DNA from: Branchinecta lynchi
Taxonomy: Eukaryota; Arthropoda; Branchiopoda; Anostraca; Branchinectidae
Reading direction: 5' to 3'
DNA: 64,000 bases
Assembly: GCA_023053575.1 (NCBI GenBank)
Contig: JAKZAP010000022.1
Location: 16,782,518 to 16,846,517 of the forward strand
Shown here: positions 43,989-55,256 of the stretch, one piece after another
How the letters are laid out: each line of letters begins with the position of its first letter
Numbering within the stretch: the first letter of the stretch is position 1
Program-made: the position numbers and the translations under genes
Notes under the pieces: generated by a model
Told to the model about the DNA's origin: nothing
What the model saw: only the letters and a program-made list of their open reading frames with translations
The model's database searches: none

Positions 43989-46339
43989 CTAGCTGGCTTC
44001 TCTCTCCTGTAGGATCTTGATCATCTGGTGGAAAAGTTCTTTCTCCTCCAACTTCCGAAGTGGTGCTAGGTTGATAGCGCTTAAAGACGGTTGTATCCTT
44101 AGTCTCCGGCACGTGGCTCTCAATTTGGCTGTTTGGTTGTCTCCTTTGAAGTCGAGTAGAACATGTTGAACATCTTCTTCCACCTGATGGCATGTTCTGC
44201 AGTGTGGAGTGTTGTGGAGTCCCCATTCAAACCGCGTTTTGTTTAGAAGGAGAGTCTCAGTCTTAAGCCTGTAGTAAGTGACGCACTGATGACGTGTTTT
44301 AAAGGGTGACGGGTGTAACTGCATTTTCTTCGCGGAGATACGGTTTCGCATGATGTCTCTCATAGTTTGCAGTTGGGATTGAGCTGGGTTGTCCGCTGCT
44401 TTACTAGCCAAGGCGTCCGCTTCTTCATTGTGATGGATTCCCTTGTGGCTCGGGATATGTTGAAACTTGCAGCTGATGTTTTGATCTTCGAGAAGTTGAA
44501 GGAGATTTCTGATGTTCTTGAAGTCTGTGTCTTCACTTGCCGAGTTTATTTTGTGTAGTAGTTGTAGTGCTGATCGGGAGTCCGACAGGATCACCAATTC
44601 TCTCGATTCCGGAGGCATTTGGGTAACCACTTCCAGTGATTTTTCGATTGCCGCTAACTCAGCTGTGAGGATGGATGTGCCTTCAGGGAGGCGAATGGCA
44701 ATATTCAACTTGTACTCGGGAATGCAGGCTGCCGCCCCTGCCTTCTTGCCTTTCACTGAGCCATCTGTGTATATTTGTAGGTGGTTGGCGAAACGGGTCG
44801 ACATTTCGTACTTGAAAATTTGGTTTACTGTATCCGTGGAATAGTGGGATTTGTCCAACGGGATCAGCTGGTCTTGCACTATAGGTTGGGCCATTGTCCA
44901 TGGAGGAGGTTCTGAAAATGGATGTGCTTCTGCTTTCGTTGCCTTCCACCCAGGGACTTCCGCGACGAATTTTGACCATGATGATTTTGTGGTGCTCTGT
45001 AGGCCCGTATTGCCGAATGTCTTTTCGTATACCGCGTGTTTTAGACCATAGCACTGGATTTTCGTGAAGTACTTTATGCGTAGCATTTTCCCTCGTTCAC
45101 TTAGGGTGGGCAGCCCAGCAATTTCGCGAAGCTTCTGGACGGGGGTATGTTTGTGGAGCCCCAGGGCGATCCAATTGCCATGTTTTGGACTGTTTCTAGT
45201 GTCTTCATGTGGGATTCCGGTCCGGCTTCAATAAGTTGGAGGGCATATTCGATTTTTCCTCTCACATATTTTGTAGAAGTCCAAAAGTGTCTTTGGCGCC
45301 GAGCCCCACCTGGTTCCGGCCAGTCGTTTCATCATCTGAATCCTGTTTACTGCCGCTGTCCTTATATTGTGTACCTGCCTCTGTAGGGTGAACCTTTTCT
45401 CCAGGGTTACTCCGAGTAGAGTTACTTCGTCTTCGTACGCTAATCGGCTGCCATCTATCTCTAGTTCGGGGAGGGTTTGCAACTTCCTACCATAAAAACT
45501 ATGGCCTTTGATTTCCCCGCTGAAATCGGGAGGCCAAAAGCTTTGGAGAACTGGTTGACGTCATCGACTGATTGTTGGACTGCTTTACGTAGTTCTTTTG
45601 GGTCCTTCCCTCTTTCCCAAATCAGGAGGTCGTCCGCAAACTCCCCTTGATTAGTTTGACTTCTTCTCATTTGGAGTTCGCTGATATACAATATGAACAA
45701 AAGGGGGCTTAGTATGGATCCCTGCGGGAGTCCTTCGTGGATTTGCTTCTGGGCTGATTTCGCTTGGTTGATTTTTACTTCGATGGTTCTTTCTTCAAGG
45801 AAGTCCATTGTGAATTTGATGAGTCCTTCTGGGAAGTCTTTGGATTTCAGTGTTTCTTGGAGCTTTTCGCGTCTCACGTTCCCGTACGCATCCTCGTAGT
45901 CGAAAAGCACTGCTATGAGATACTCCCCTTCCTTTAGGGCTATCTTCACATCCTGCTCCAGTCTTGTCAGATTATCCATGGTACTGTGTCTTTTCCTAAA
46001 ACCCGTTTGGGATTTTGGGATGATGTCATTCGTTTCTGCAAACCATTCGACTCTCCTGGACACCATTCTTTCCAGAATTTTCCCTAAAGTTGGTAATATT
46101 GATATGGGTCTGTATGATTTCACTTCTTCTTGTGGTTTTCCTGGTTTTGGGATAGGGTGAATGACTGCTCTTTTCCAGATTTTTGGAAACTTGTGTTGTT
46201 TCCATGCTGCTTTGTAGATTTCCAGCAGGTTTCGCTTAAATGTTTCACTCGATTCAGCCACCCATCTTATGCTTATTTCGTCAAAGCCTGGCGCGGAGTT
46301 TTGGTTGGATTTCGTTATAGCGTCCTCCAATTCACCCAT
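43989..46339 (-). pseudogene. I-group LINE: reverse transcriptase plus RNase H
   Basis: Minus-strand frames 46339-45461, 45482-45228 and 45086-43989 are parts of one ORF2 broken by frameshifts. RT motifs: SYRPISILPTLGKILE, VLFDYEDAYGNV, EGLPQGSILSPLLF and FADDLLIW. The RNase H domain has IYTDGSVKGKKAG, LTAELAAIEK, ILSDSRSALQLL and IPSHKGIHHNEEADALA, i.e. the D-E-D-D set. The C-terminal Cys/His motif (CRTCHQVEEDVQHVLLDF) has Asp where the last Cys is usual. No endonuclease is seen above 46340, so it is 5'-truncated. Confidence 0.88.
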
Positions 46340-46389
46340 CGTGAAGGGAAGTCAAGGGTTGCATTGCTTTTGAAGGCAATTATAGTGCG

Positions 46390-46841
46390 ATTTAGATAGG
46401 CTACGAAGAAAACATATGATAACAAAAAGAAAGAGTTTTTTATTTGTAACTGGTGATTTTATTTTATTTGATTACTAGGTTAGAACAAACAGGATCTGCA
46501 GGGGAGGGGCTGTGGTTTCATATCCAGAAGACGGAAATTCTTGTTTGTCTTGCAAATTAGATTCTTGTCCTGATTGAACTTGACGAACATCAGAAATAAC
46601 CTACCCTTAACTCCTCTGTAGATTAAGCTTAGCAGAAAGGATGTTTGGCCTATTAAGAGGGGTTTCTCACTTAAAAAAAATCTCATGTTGCGTGGTATAA
46701 TTATTCTGCACTGTCAGTGGATGTTACCGGGCGCTGCAGGTCCGCCAAGGATATGCATGTCATTCATTTTAACTTGTTTTACGTCAGTTATTTTTTTTTT
46801 CTTATGAAAACCCACCATAATAATCTATTATAATAATCGCC
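46390..46841. other. Unassigned
   Basis: Nothing recognised. Confidence 0.5.
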
Positions 46842-47112
46842 CCCCCCCCCTCCCAAAGCTGTCGGCAAAAAAAACACGGTTGATTTTTTTCATGAAAACA
46901 GACGGTTTTTCTGAAAATTGGTCGAATTTTCGTCAAAATAGTTGGTTTCTCATAAAATCAGTGGATTTTTCTGAAAATCAGTAGATTTTTTTCATAAATA
47001 TCATTTTTGTTGTTGAAAACAGTCGTTTTTTCTGCAGAATTAGTCGGTAAAAATCACCACCCAGTCGGTAAATGCCTCGTCCCCCCCCCTAAACATTTTG
47101 GCTAGTAACGCC
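46842..47112. repeat. Repeat with C runs and CAGTCG words (copy of 8070-8308)
   Basis: Starts in a C run, repeats (a/c)agtcg(g/t)ttt words, ends aaacattttggctagtaacg then cctctg. Confidence 0.6.
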
Positions 47113-48741
47113 TCTGGGACCAGTCTCGAATAAGGACTTCGTATTAGCCTAGCTCTATTCATTATTCTTAAGGGGCAGGGACGGGAGGGAACACCAGGAC
47201 TCGAAACTCCTTCGTTTGTGCGTTTGACAATGTCTTCAACGGAAATTATATGTAAAGAAGATCCCTCATTGACTGAAAACTGAAGAAGTGGTGGCCAAAC
47301 GAATTCTGATTAGCAGAAAGGAATTCTGCTTAAAACTAATTCATCTAGCCGCCAATGTTCATAATGTTCTGAACCCTTTGTACAGACTACAGAGGAAGTG
47401 ATCTGAGTCTTAGTGATCAAACCACTGCCCCAGAGTTGATCTACTCACTTGCAGAGAGATACTTCTGATAAAGTTATAAGGGGTGAGCGGGAGTGAGAGC
47501 ATAACCCGTGGCATAACCTTGACTGAGTTCCTTGATTGTGGTCTGACACAGAAGAAAATTTGTACAGACACGACAGCATCTTACTTTTTCTTTTTCTTCT
47601 TTTTTTTCAGTTTTTCAGTGAATATTCACAATTTTCGCAAGATAAAATGGAGGTATTGAAATTTTACATCTATAGTGTGGTTGGTTCAGACAGTTTTGAA
47701 GGGGTTGATTCGGACAGTCTTTGCTTACTGATACCCCAGAAAAACCTGAAACTGAGTAAAAAAAATACAAAAATATACTATCGCAATCACCATAATATTG
47801 TTTGTTAACAGAATTAGCAATCAAAATTGAAAAAAGTTAATGCTAAACATAGATGGCCATAACTGAAGAAAATTAGGTAGTGAACCCACAATAGCCTAAT
47901 AAAGCAAAAATTAGAGTAATTAACTTTGCTTACAAAAGTTGTAAGAAAAGGAGCAGAAGATATTCTTCTGTCCAGGAGTTTGACTAAAACCATCTTTATA
48001 TAGAATCATACAGCAGGGGAGTGGTGGTGGAGTTTGAAGTTCACTGCCCCTGGAATTGCTGGGGGAATTGAAATTGCAAAAAAAGGGTTTTCATTTTAAT
48101 GCGGCCTCTACAGTGTCCGCTGATCTTGAAGCGTTGTTTACTTTTTAGCTACAGTATGATCTTTTCCTTTTTTTTTACATATTTAAACAAAGTTGAGTAA
48201 CAAATAATACATAGAAAATAAAGTCCAAACCAACCCGGGGCCTGTCCGAATCAACCCCATTGGTAAGGGGTTGGTTTGGATAAACTGAAAAACAAAAAGA
48301 AAATGTTTACTTAAAAACCTGTTGTACGGTATTGACAGCAGTGAACTTTTGTGGATGTCTGGACGTCGTAATCTTGGTGCAGAATAAACTTAGCAGAAAA
48401 TGCAGTTCAAAAGAATAACAGTTTGTGGCTTAAGTTTATTCTTTATTTTATTTTGTTTGTAATCAATAGTGGTCATGAGTACTTGCTGGACATGATTTTC
48501 ATCAGATCCCTTGCAGCCAAAAAGAGTTAGGTGACATAACATACCTCTGCTGTATTGCCTATTGTAAGTTTCATCATAAAATCATGAAAATGCTAAATCT
48601 CTTTCAAAGGACAGAAGTGTCCTCAAAAGATTGTTTTATAACCAGATAGAAAATAGATTTTCAGCCCAAGCAGCTCATATGAAGATGGCCTTTTCCAAAG
48701 TGATGCAGATTATAGACAGCTGGCTGGGTCCTGGGTTGATG
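47113..48741. other. Unassigned; one exon-like segment
   Basis: No gene recognised. From 48665, after a good acceptor (agattttcag), a frame reads SSSYEDGLFQSDADYRQLAG, then SWVDEQEIF, and is cut off by repeat R4. Confidence 0.4.
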
Positions 48742-49796
48742 AGCAAGAAATTTTCAAGTGGAGGGATACCTATGACATCGCAAAAGTTGTCCGCCTGTCC
48801 GTCCGTCCGTCTGTCAGCACGCTAACTCTGGAAGGGAATGAGATATTTTGATGAAACTTGGTTTGAGGACCCTTCGAGTCAAGGGAAAGGTCGAGTTCGT
48901 AGATGGGCCCGATAGATGCGTATTTAGGGGGGTTTCAAAATAAGGGGCGAAATAATATTTTTAAAAGCTAATGAGATACTTGATTACGGGGTAAGAGACA
49001 TGCTCAACACGAATATGAAAACCATTTTCTCGCCGGACAAGTAGTCCACCCGAAATCCGGCTAAAACCGGAAGGTTTGTTAAAAGTAAAAGTTTTATCTG
49101 AAGTTGATTAGACATCTGATTTAGGGGTAAGGAGACATGCTAAATTAGAATATGAAAATGATTTTCTTGTCGGACAAGTAGATCGGCCGGAATCCGGCCA
49201 AAACCGGAAAGTTTGCCAAAAATAAAAGATTAATCTGAAGTTGATTAGAGGTTCGATTTAAGGATAGTGAAACATGCTGAATCCTAACATGAAAATTATT
49301 TTTTCGCTGGACAAGTAGATCGTCCAGAATCCGGTCATAACCGGAAAATCTGTTAAAAGTAAGAGTTTTATATGAATTTCATTAGGTGTTCAATTTACGG
49401 GTAAGAAGGCATGCTGAATTCGTGTATGACAATCATTTTATACCTGGACACATTTCACCACGAATCCTGCTGAGATCGGAAAATTTGTTAAAAGTTGAAG
49501 TATTATGTGAAGTTGATTATGGAGATATGGATGGAATGGATACGCTGAATCTGTTTCTGAACTTCATTTTTTGCAAGACAAGTAGTTCGCCCGGAATCCG
49601 GCTGAAACCGGAAATTTGGCAGAAGTAAGGCAGGAACTTTCGTCAAAGTAGACATGACGCAGGCTATAGGGGTAAACTCACATGCTGGATCCATATTTTA
49701 ACTTCGTCTTCTCCGATGATTACCATTGGACCGCTACAAGACCCGATTGTCTGTAAATATTAAATTTTTGGGATCTGATCGAAACCTTTGGTCTTG
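48742..49796. repeat. CAAGACC/GGGATCCC-ended repeat (copy R4, reversed)
   Basis: Starts aagtggagggatacctatga (48756) and ends with ctttggtcttg at 49796. Five tandem units of about 135 bp: ccggaatccgg-type words near 49041, 49176, 49312, 49447 and 49583. Confidence 0.82.
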
Positions 49797-50476
49797 TTCC
49801 CTGGGCTTTGATAAAGTGTCAACAGTAATGAATTCAGTTCAATTCAATTCATTTAATTCCTCCAGAAATCGGAGAGTAAAAGACATAGTAAACGCATACA
49901 TAACTGGCCAAAAATATAAAACTATGACATAACAAGGCCGTATCATATAAAACAGATCAACAGGCAAATATCAAACGAAAATTAAAAAATAAAACTTATG
50001 TGTAATAACTCAACCATCAGCTACAGCCTCAGCGAGGTTGTGACGGATTCGAAGAATTTTATAAAGAAAATTGGCATGTTTTTCTTATGATGTCTATTGG
50101 GTTTTTTAATCGATAAGCCTCTATCATAAAAGAATTCAACTCAAATTTTGAAATCGGACAAAGATATTTAGCAAAATTGAAGAAGGTAGTTTTGATGTGA
50201 GAGAAATTACTCGATGTGAAAAAAGGAAGTAAAGGATAGAAAAGAAAGGCCTGAGGAAGAGCAATAGTATTAAAAACTTTTGCCAGAGATTAGCGAGACA
50301 GATAATCGCGAAGTGATATTACTGCCCCAACGCTTGCCGCATCCTACACTTAAATGCTTTTGAAACTGAAGCAAGGCACAGTGAAAGCGTGGGGCCATAC
50401 GGCACTCCAAGATAAGTGAAAAAATCTACCGGTTTTAAAGTTGAATTATTAATAGAAATTGAAACCAAATTATTTA

Positions 50477-51391
50477 TTATATGACGTTTTTCTGGTGGGA
50501 AAAGAAGGCCAAGGTCAGAAAAACTTTAACAAGAAAATTTACATTAGCTTGGAGGGATTTTACCGATATACTCAGAAGGAGTAAATCATCTGCACATGCT
50601 ATCCAAGATAAAAGGTACCCTTTACCATAAACAAATGTCGTTCTAATTTGATCAAGCAAAGCTGAGACAGTTATATTGAAAATGATAGGCGAGAGAATGC
50701 TACCTTGCCTTAAACCCCTTTTTAGAACTATATTAAATCCGCGGTAACTATTTTTCCACTTTATTGTCAGACGAGAAGAACTATACCATTTTCTTAGGAT
50801 TAATACTATAGGGAGAGGGATGTTACTTTTCAGTAGTGCAGCAATAGCCCACCAATGAATAACATAATCGTACGCAGCAGAAAAACCTAATGCCAAAGCA
50901 TAAACCTTCTCCCTAGAGCTACAAAAAGAAACAATGCGAGCAAGGAGGGTGTGGGGCTGTGGGTCATCCATACTTAAATGCTTGCGAAATCCAATTTGAT
51001 TTAGCCCTTGATTACAAGACTCAATATATTTTAGGAGAATGATCTCAAAAAGTTTACTTATTTGACAAGAAACTGTAATTGGCCGAAAACCACCACACTG
51101 TTCAAGATTACCTCCTTTCTTTGGGATTGACGAGGTTGTAGATCTCGAAAAACTAGTAGGAAGCAGACCAGAAGAGAGAATAGTAGAAAAAAGCGTAGAC
51201 AGTAGAAGGATAGCATTTGGAGAGGCCCATTTGGTGTGGTTTGAGTGGAGGCCGGAATGCTTACTTTTAAGTAGTTTTATCCCGTTTTTTACACCTTCTT
51301 CAGTAATTTCAATTTTACAAACTAGCCTTGGCTTCGACAGCTCTTCGTCCAACTCTCGATCAAGTCGGTCATAGGCCTGGTTCTGTTGCAC
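50477..51391 (-). pseudogene. LINE ORF2, reverse transcriptase part
   Basis: 304 codons with CGGFRPITVSCQISKLFE, ALGFSAAYDYVIH, RGLRQGSILSPIIFN and CADDLLLLS. The catalytic box is ADD as usual, with Cys in place of Tyr/Phe. The coding sequence upstream (EGWVSHFNSSFSV) continues to about 51440, with a stop, then meets the insert. Confidence 0.85.
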
Positions 51392-51439
51392 CGAAAAACT
51401 ACTGTTAAAATGAGAAACCCAACCTTCAGTTTTTTAAGA

Positions 51440-52330
51440 ATTTTTAATTTCTCAATTAGTTTTTAGTGGAGTGTTCCTTGGAACAATCCACTATTGCGAG
51501 CGCTGTAGCAGCTTTTCACCGTATTTTGTGGAGCTCATAACTCATGAACCAGTGCAAGTATCAAGTTCAAACTTGGTATACTAGTGGGTATTGGGGTCTT
51601 AGTTGTGCCTTTTGGGGGTCCACCCCCACCCGGTTCAGGGGCAAATGGGCCCAGATTGCCCAGTGAATAATGCTCATAACTTGACCAGAACTGGACAGAG
51701 GACGATGAAGTTTGTTGTACATGTCGGTCTTAGGGCTGGGAAATTGCTTTGAAAGTTGCACCTCCCCCACCCACCACGTTCATGGGCAACTGGGCCCAGA
51801 TTGCCCAGGAGTAAAGTTTGTTACCCGTGACAGGAATCAACAGGTATCAAGTTGAAACTTGGTAGGATTGTGAGAAGTGGGTTCTCTTTTTACTTTTTGC
51901 GGATCCCAAACCCCACCCCCACTTGGTTTAGTGGCAATTGGGCCCAGATTACCCATTTTTTAATGTTTTTTAACTTGACAATAATTGGAAATAAGGCAAT
52001 GAAATTCCTTTGTGCTTTTGGATCATAGGGGTTGGAGAGAGTTGAACCACCCCACCCTCCCCGTTCATGGGCAAGTGGGCCCAAACTGCCCGTGACTGGA
52101 ATCAAACTCTAAGCTGGTATACTTGAGGAAAAAGAGGTGTAAATATGCATTTGATGGGTCACGACCCCCCCCCCCCCCCCCCCCGCTGCCATTCGTGGGC
52201 AGCTGGGACCAGATTTCCGTTGAGTTAAGTTCGTCTTTGACAGGTCTCAAGTCCAACTCTTGTATATTTGGGGAGAAATATCTATGGATGAGGATTTGGT
52301 GATTTGGTGTAACAGCAACAAATAAGACGA
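51440..52330. repeat. Tandem repeat block inserted in the LINE
   Basis: Five units of about 127-146 bp sharing gggca(a/g)(c/g)tgggcccagattgccca (near 51641, 51787, 51933, 52069, 52196) and aagttcaaacttggtatac. It interrupts the LINE between linker and RT. Exact edges not resolved. Confidence 0.7.
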
Positions 52331-52419
52331 CGCGACGTACTTTAATCTTTAATTACCAGTTGGAAACTGGACTGTTTTGTCATATGATCGATGATATGCC
52401 GTTCTTAATGAATTGTGAC

Positions 52420-53245
52420 AAAGGGGGCATTAGGCTGCTACGATTTGGTTTATTCCACTTGTTATTACCTTGCTAATGAAAGAGATTCAAAGGGTGGGAC
52501 TGGCTGACAGACCATTCTCAGTGTTTGAAGTCAAGCTATTCGTGCAAGATCTTCAAAATTTCTATGGATGTACTGGCGGTTTGTTTACTTTTAAAGCATT
52601 TAAAGTGGGATGATTACAAATTAGGTTATTTCAATACTTGTTTGGTTATTGGGGATGATAAATTTCTTGGTACTAAAGCTATTTGTATATAAAATGGGAT
52701 TAACATTTTACTTTTACACTCCATGTCTGAGCGCTTGCGCACTTGTTTTACTTTTAACAAACTTCCATAACTCATTCGGGTCTCCCGCAATTTTATCTCC
52801 AATCTCATCCCGAATAACTTCGTTGTGAAATCTTAATTTTGGCCTGAAAAGTGACTTGGTTGACTTCATATTAATGAAAAAAGGTCCAAATCGGGGGCTT
52901 CCTGCAGATCTCCACTGCTGAAAAGCAATAGTCGCATTCTTTTGGCTTTGTACTAAAACATGATTCAGACTGCTAAAATACGAGAACCGGGGCGGAAAAC
53001 AGTAGTTTCAAAAGCTGTTTTTGCTTCTGTTTTTAAACTATGTACAATTTCTTGATAAAAAAATATCCATAGCAATCTGATCAGTATTCGAATGACGATT
53101 TACAGTTATTTGAGATAATAGCTTATCAGATTCATCATGGTACTTGGGTATATTTTCTTTGTCCCATTTAAGACTTCTTACAATTTGACTAGAGTGGTGA
53201 GTAAATAAAATAGATCTTGAATAACAATACTAAAAGAAAGGTAAA
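52420..53245 (-). pseudogene. LINE ORF2, linker between endonuclease and RT
   Basis: Reads DKIAGDPNELWKFVKSKTSA around 52740-52800, a typical LINE linker motif, and then stops. Degraded. Confidence 0.6.
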
Positions 53246-53546
53246 GAGCGTGTTCCACCCTTCTAACAATAGTCACTATTAGTTACTATTTCCGTTCCAT
53301 CCTCACGAAAACGCTGACCGTTCCAACCCTGTCGGAATAGTAACTAATAGTTACTATTTGCTTACCATGCTCGGGAGCGTAGTAAGCGTAGTAACTACGC
53401 ATCTCTGTAACGTGATTGGTCGGATTCGCCCCTGGCGTGAGATCCTGCTGGAAAATAGAAAAACCGTTCCAGCCTTGACGGCAATAAACCAGAATTCGTG
53501 AGGTCATGCGTAGTAACTACGGTAAGTAGGGTGGAACACGCTCAAA
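53243..53546 (-). mobile_element. MITE, GAGCGTGTTCCA family (copy D) inside the LINE
   Basis: Element 53246-53543, 298 bp, same orientation as copy A; AAA on both sides. It splits the LINE ORF2 just after the endonuclease. Confidence 0.88.
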
Positions 53547-53555
53547 GATGGTGAC

Positions 53556-54188
53556 TTATCGGTATATCAGAACGAACATGCACCTGGGGTGAAACAATTG
53601 TTGAATCTGAGCTACAACGTGGTCCAGATCCGATACTGATCCTGAGTTATGCACATACGTTCCAGGTGAAGATTTCTGTACAAGATGGTATGCTGGGAGT
53701 AAAGAAAATAATGCTGACGCCGGACTATCAGAATCATTCAGATCGCAGTTAAAACCGCCACAAATTAGCCATTGAAAATCTCTCGCAATTTGAATAATAG
53801 TTCGAGACAGAAGTGAACACGCAAAATTAAAATCAAAATCCGAAAATGTGTTGTGATAATTTGTCGGCAAGTAACACGTGAAAAGTATAAAATTTGATAT
53901 TTGTATCGCCATAAAATACTGACTCTTCGCGAAGATAGGTGCCGATAAATTATTCCGGACAAATATACCCCCCCCCCCCCCCCGGATGGACGTCCTCCGG
54001 TAGGACCAGCCGGTACAGAAAAAAACACTATAACGTGGGCTAAAATTTGAAAGCAATCCGACAGAACGTTCCAGTAAATGATGCTCTTGTAAGCACAGAA
54101 TATCTACATCAAGAAGTAATGGTTTCAATACATGAACTTTATCTGTAACACCATTAGTATTGAACGAAATTACTTTCAATGCTGTCAT
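53556..54188 (-). pseudogene. LINE ORF2, APE-type endonuclease
   Basis: 210 codons starting ATG at 54188: LKVISFNTNGVTDKVHVL, DILCLQEHHL (catalytic Glu), GGGIFVRN, ICGGFNCDL (GDFN-type box with Gly for Asp) and SDLDHVVA (SDH-type box). The changed GDFN box and the MITE argue against activity. Confidence 0.85.
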
Positions 54189-55034
54189 TTTTTAGCTTTC
54201 TTTATTCTATCTGCAATCACTTTACAACGAAAGCTGAAACCGGTATGGTCTGTTGAGTCGCAATGTACACACTTGGAACTGTTCGTACACGGATTTGTAC
54301 GCGAATGGGAATGATCCGTATCAAGGCATTTCAGGCACCGTTCCACACTAGAGCAAGCAGTAGCAACGTGGTCCAAAGAACCACATTTTAAGCACATTTT
54401 CAGAATAAATTGATAATCCTTAATTCGAAAATGCTCATACCCGATGTGAATACCGTGCCTCAAATAACAGACCGAAATAGTACACGATACGAACTGGAGC
54501 TGCCAATTCGTTCAAACCCTTCGATACCGTCGTTGCTAGCAGCTACCTCATTCACATCAAACGAGAATTTCGCACTCGGGATAAGTCCAGTAATTCGCGT
54601 TTTCTTATTCTCCGAATTGCCGAATTTCTGAGTCAAACTGTTCTTCAAAACCCCCGCCGAAGATTTCTTAGCGTGTATGACCGACTTTGATCCTTGGTTA
54701 GAATTATTCGGTACCGTAACTCGCACAATTCCCTCCGACCCTATCAAGTTTTCGACACCTCATGCCGTTTGTCATCATCATCCTCAGCTGGAGGGGAATC
54801 AACTACAAAACCAACTATATCGCTATCATCTGCGAGACTCGGCCAGTTTACAATCATGATTAACACATATGACATAATTCCAGTTTCATTAATCATCCTG
54901 CTAGGAACCTCGCAAATTGTATCACTGAGATCCGCGCAACAATTCTTCAACAATTCGGGAGCTTCCGACACCTTGCTTGCAATAAAATCCAGCTTATCCG
55001 CATAGTTCGCATATATCCAATATATCCAAGCCAT
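54185..55034 (-). pseudogene. LINE ORF1 (gag-like, zinc knuckles), two frameshifts
   Basis: Three successive minus-strand frames (55034-54744, to 54460, to 54185) each shift by one base. The last holds three zinc-knuckle-like motifs: CLKCGSLDHVATAC, CLKCLDTDHSHSRTNPC and CVHCDSTDHTGFSFRC. Its TGA overlaps the ATG of ORF2 (ATGA at 54188-54185). Confidence 0.75.
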
Positions 55035-55150
55035 TATGTAACTCCTATACAGCCATTAAATATAACTTCTGTGACTAGCATGTTTCCTTTAAAGGAACAG
55101 TTTAGACTCCAAAGGTTAGCAAAAAGCAGAAATTGTAAATCATCTTTCAG

Positions 55151-55256
55151 TTCTCGAATCCTGAGCTACCTGGATATGTTGGGTTCGCCAACCTCCCAAA
55201 CCAGGTTCATCGTAAATCTGTGAAGAAAGGATTTGAATTTACCTTGATGGTTGTAG
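55151..55256 (+). CDS. Septin exon A
   Basis: [20 protein letters not shown].. to LMVV, donor gtaagt at 55257; acceptor ctttcag. Only about 100 bp from the 5' end of the LINE. Confidence 0.92.

Larger units (their letters stand above)
49835..55050 (-). mobile_element. Near-complete APE-type LINE with nested insertions
   Basis: Reads on the minus strand: ORF1 (55034-54185), endonuclease (54188-53556), MITE D (53543-53246), linker (about 53245-52420), a tandem-repeat insert (about 52330-51440), RT (51391-50477) and a 3' end near 49835 with a TTGAA-rich tail. No RNase H seen. Probably antisense in a septin intron. Confidence 0.8.

Noticed and set aside
54460..54747. Chain of stop/start overlaps within LINE ORF1 as coupled genes
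   Set aside because: The inner starts are TTG, not ATG; the pattern is two frameshifts. Only the ATGA at 54185-54188 is a true ATG overlap.
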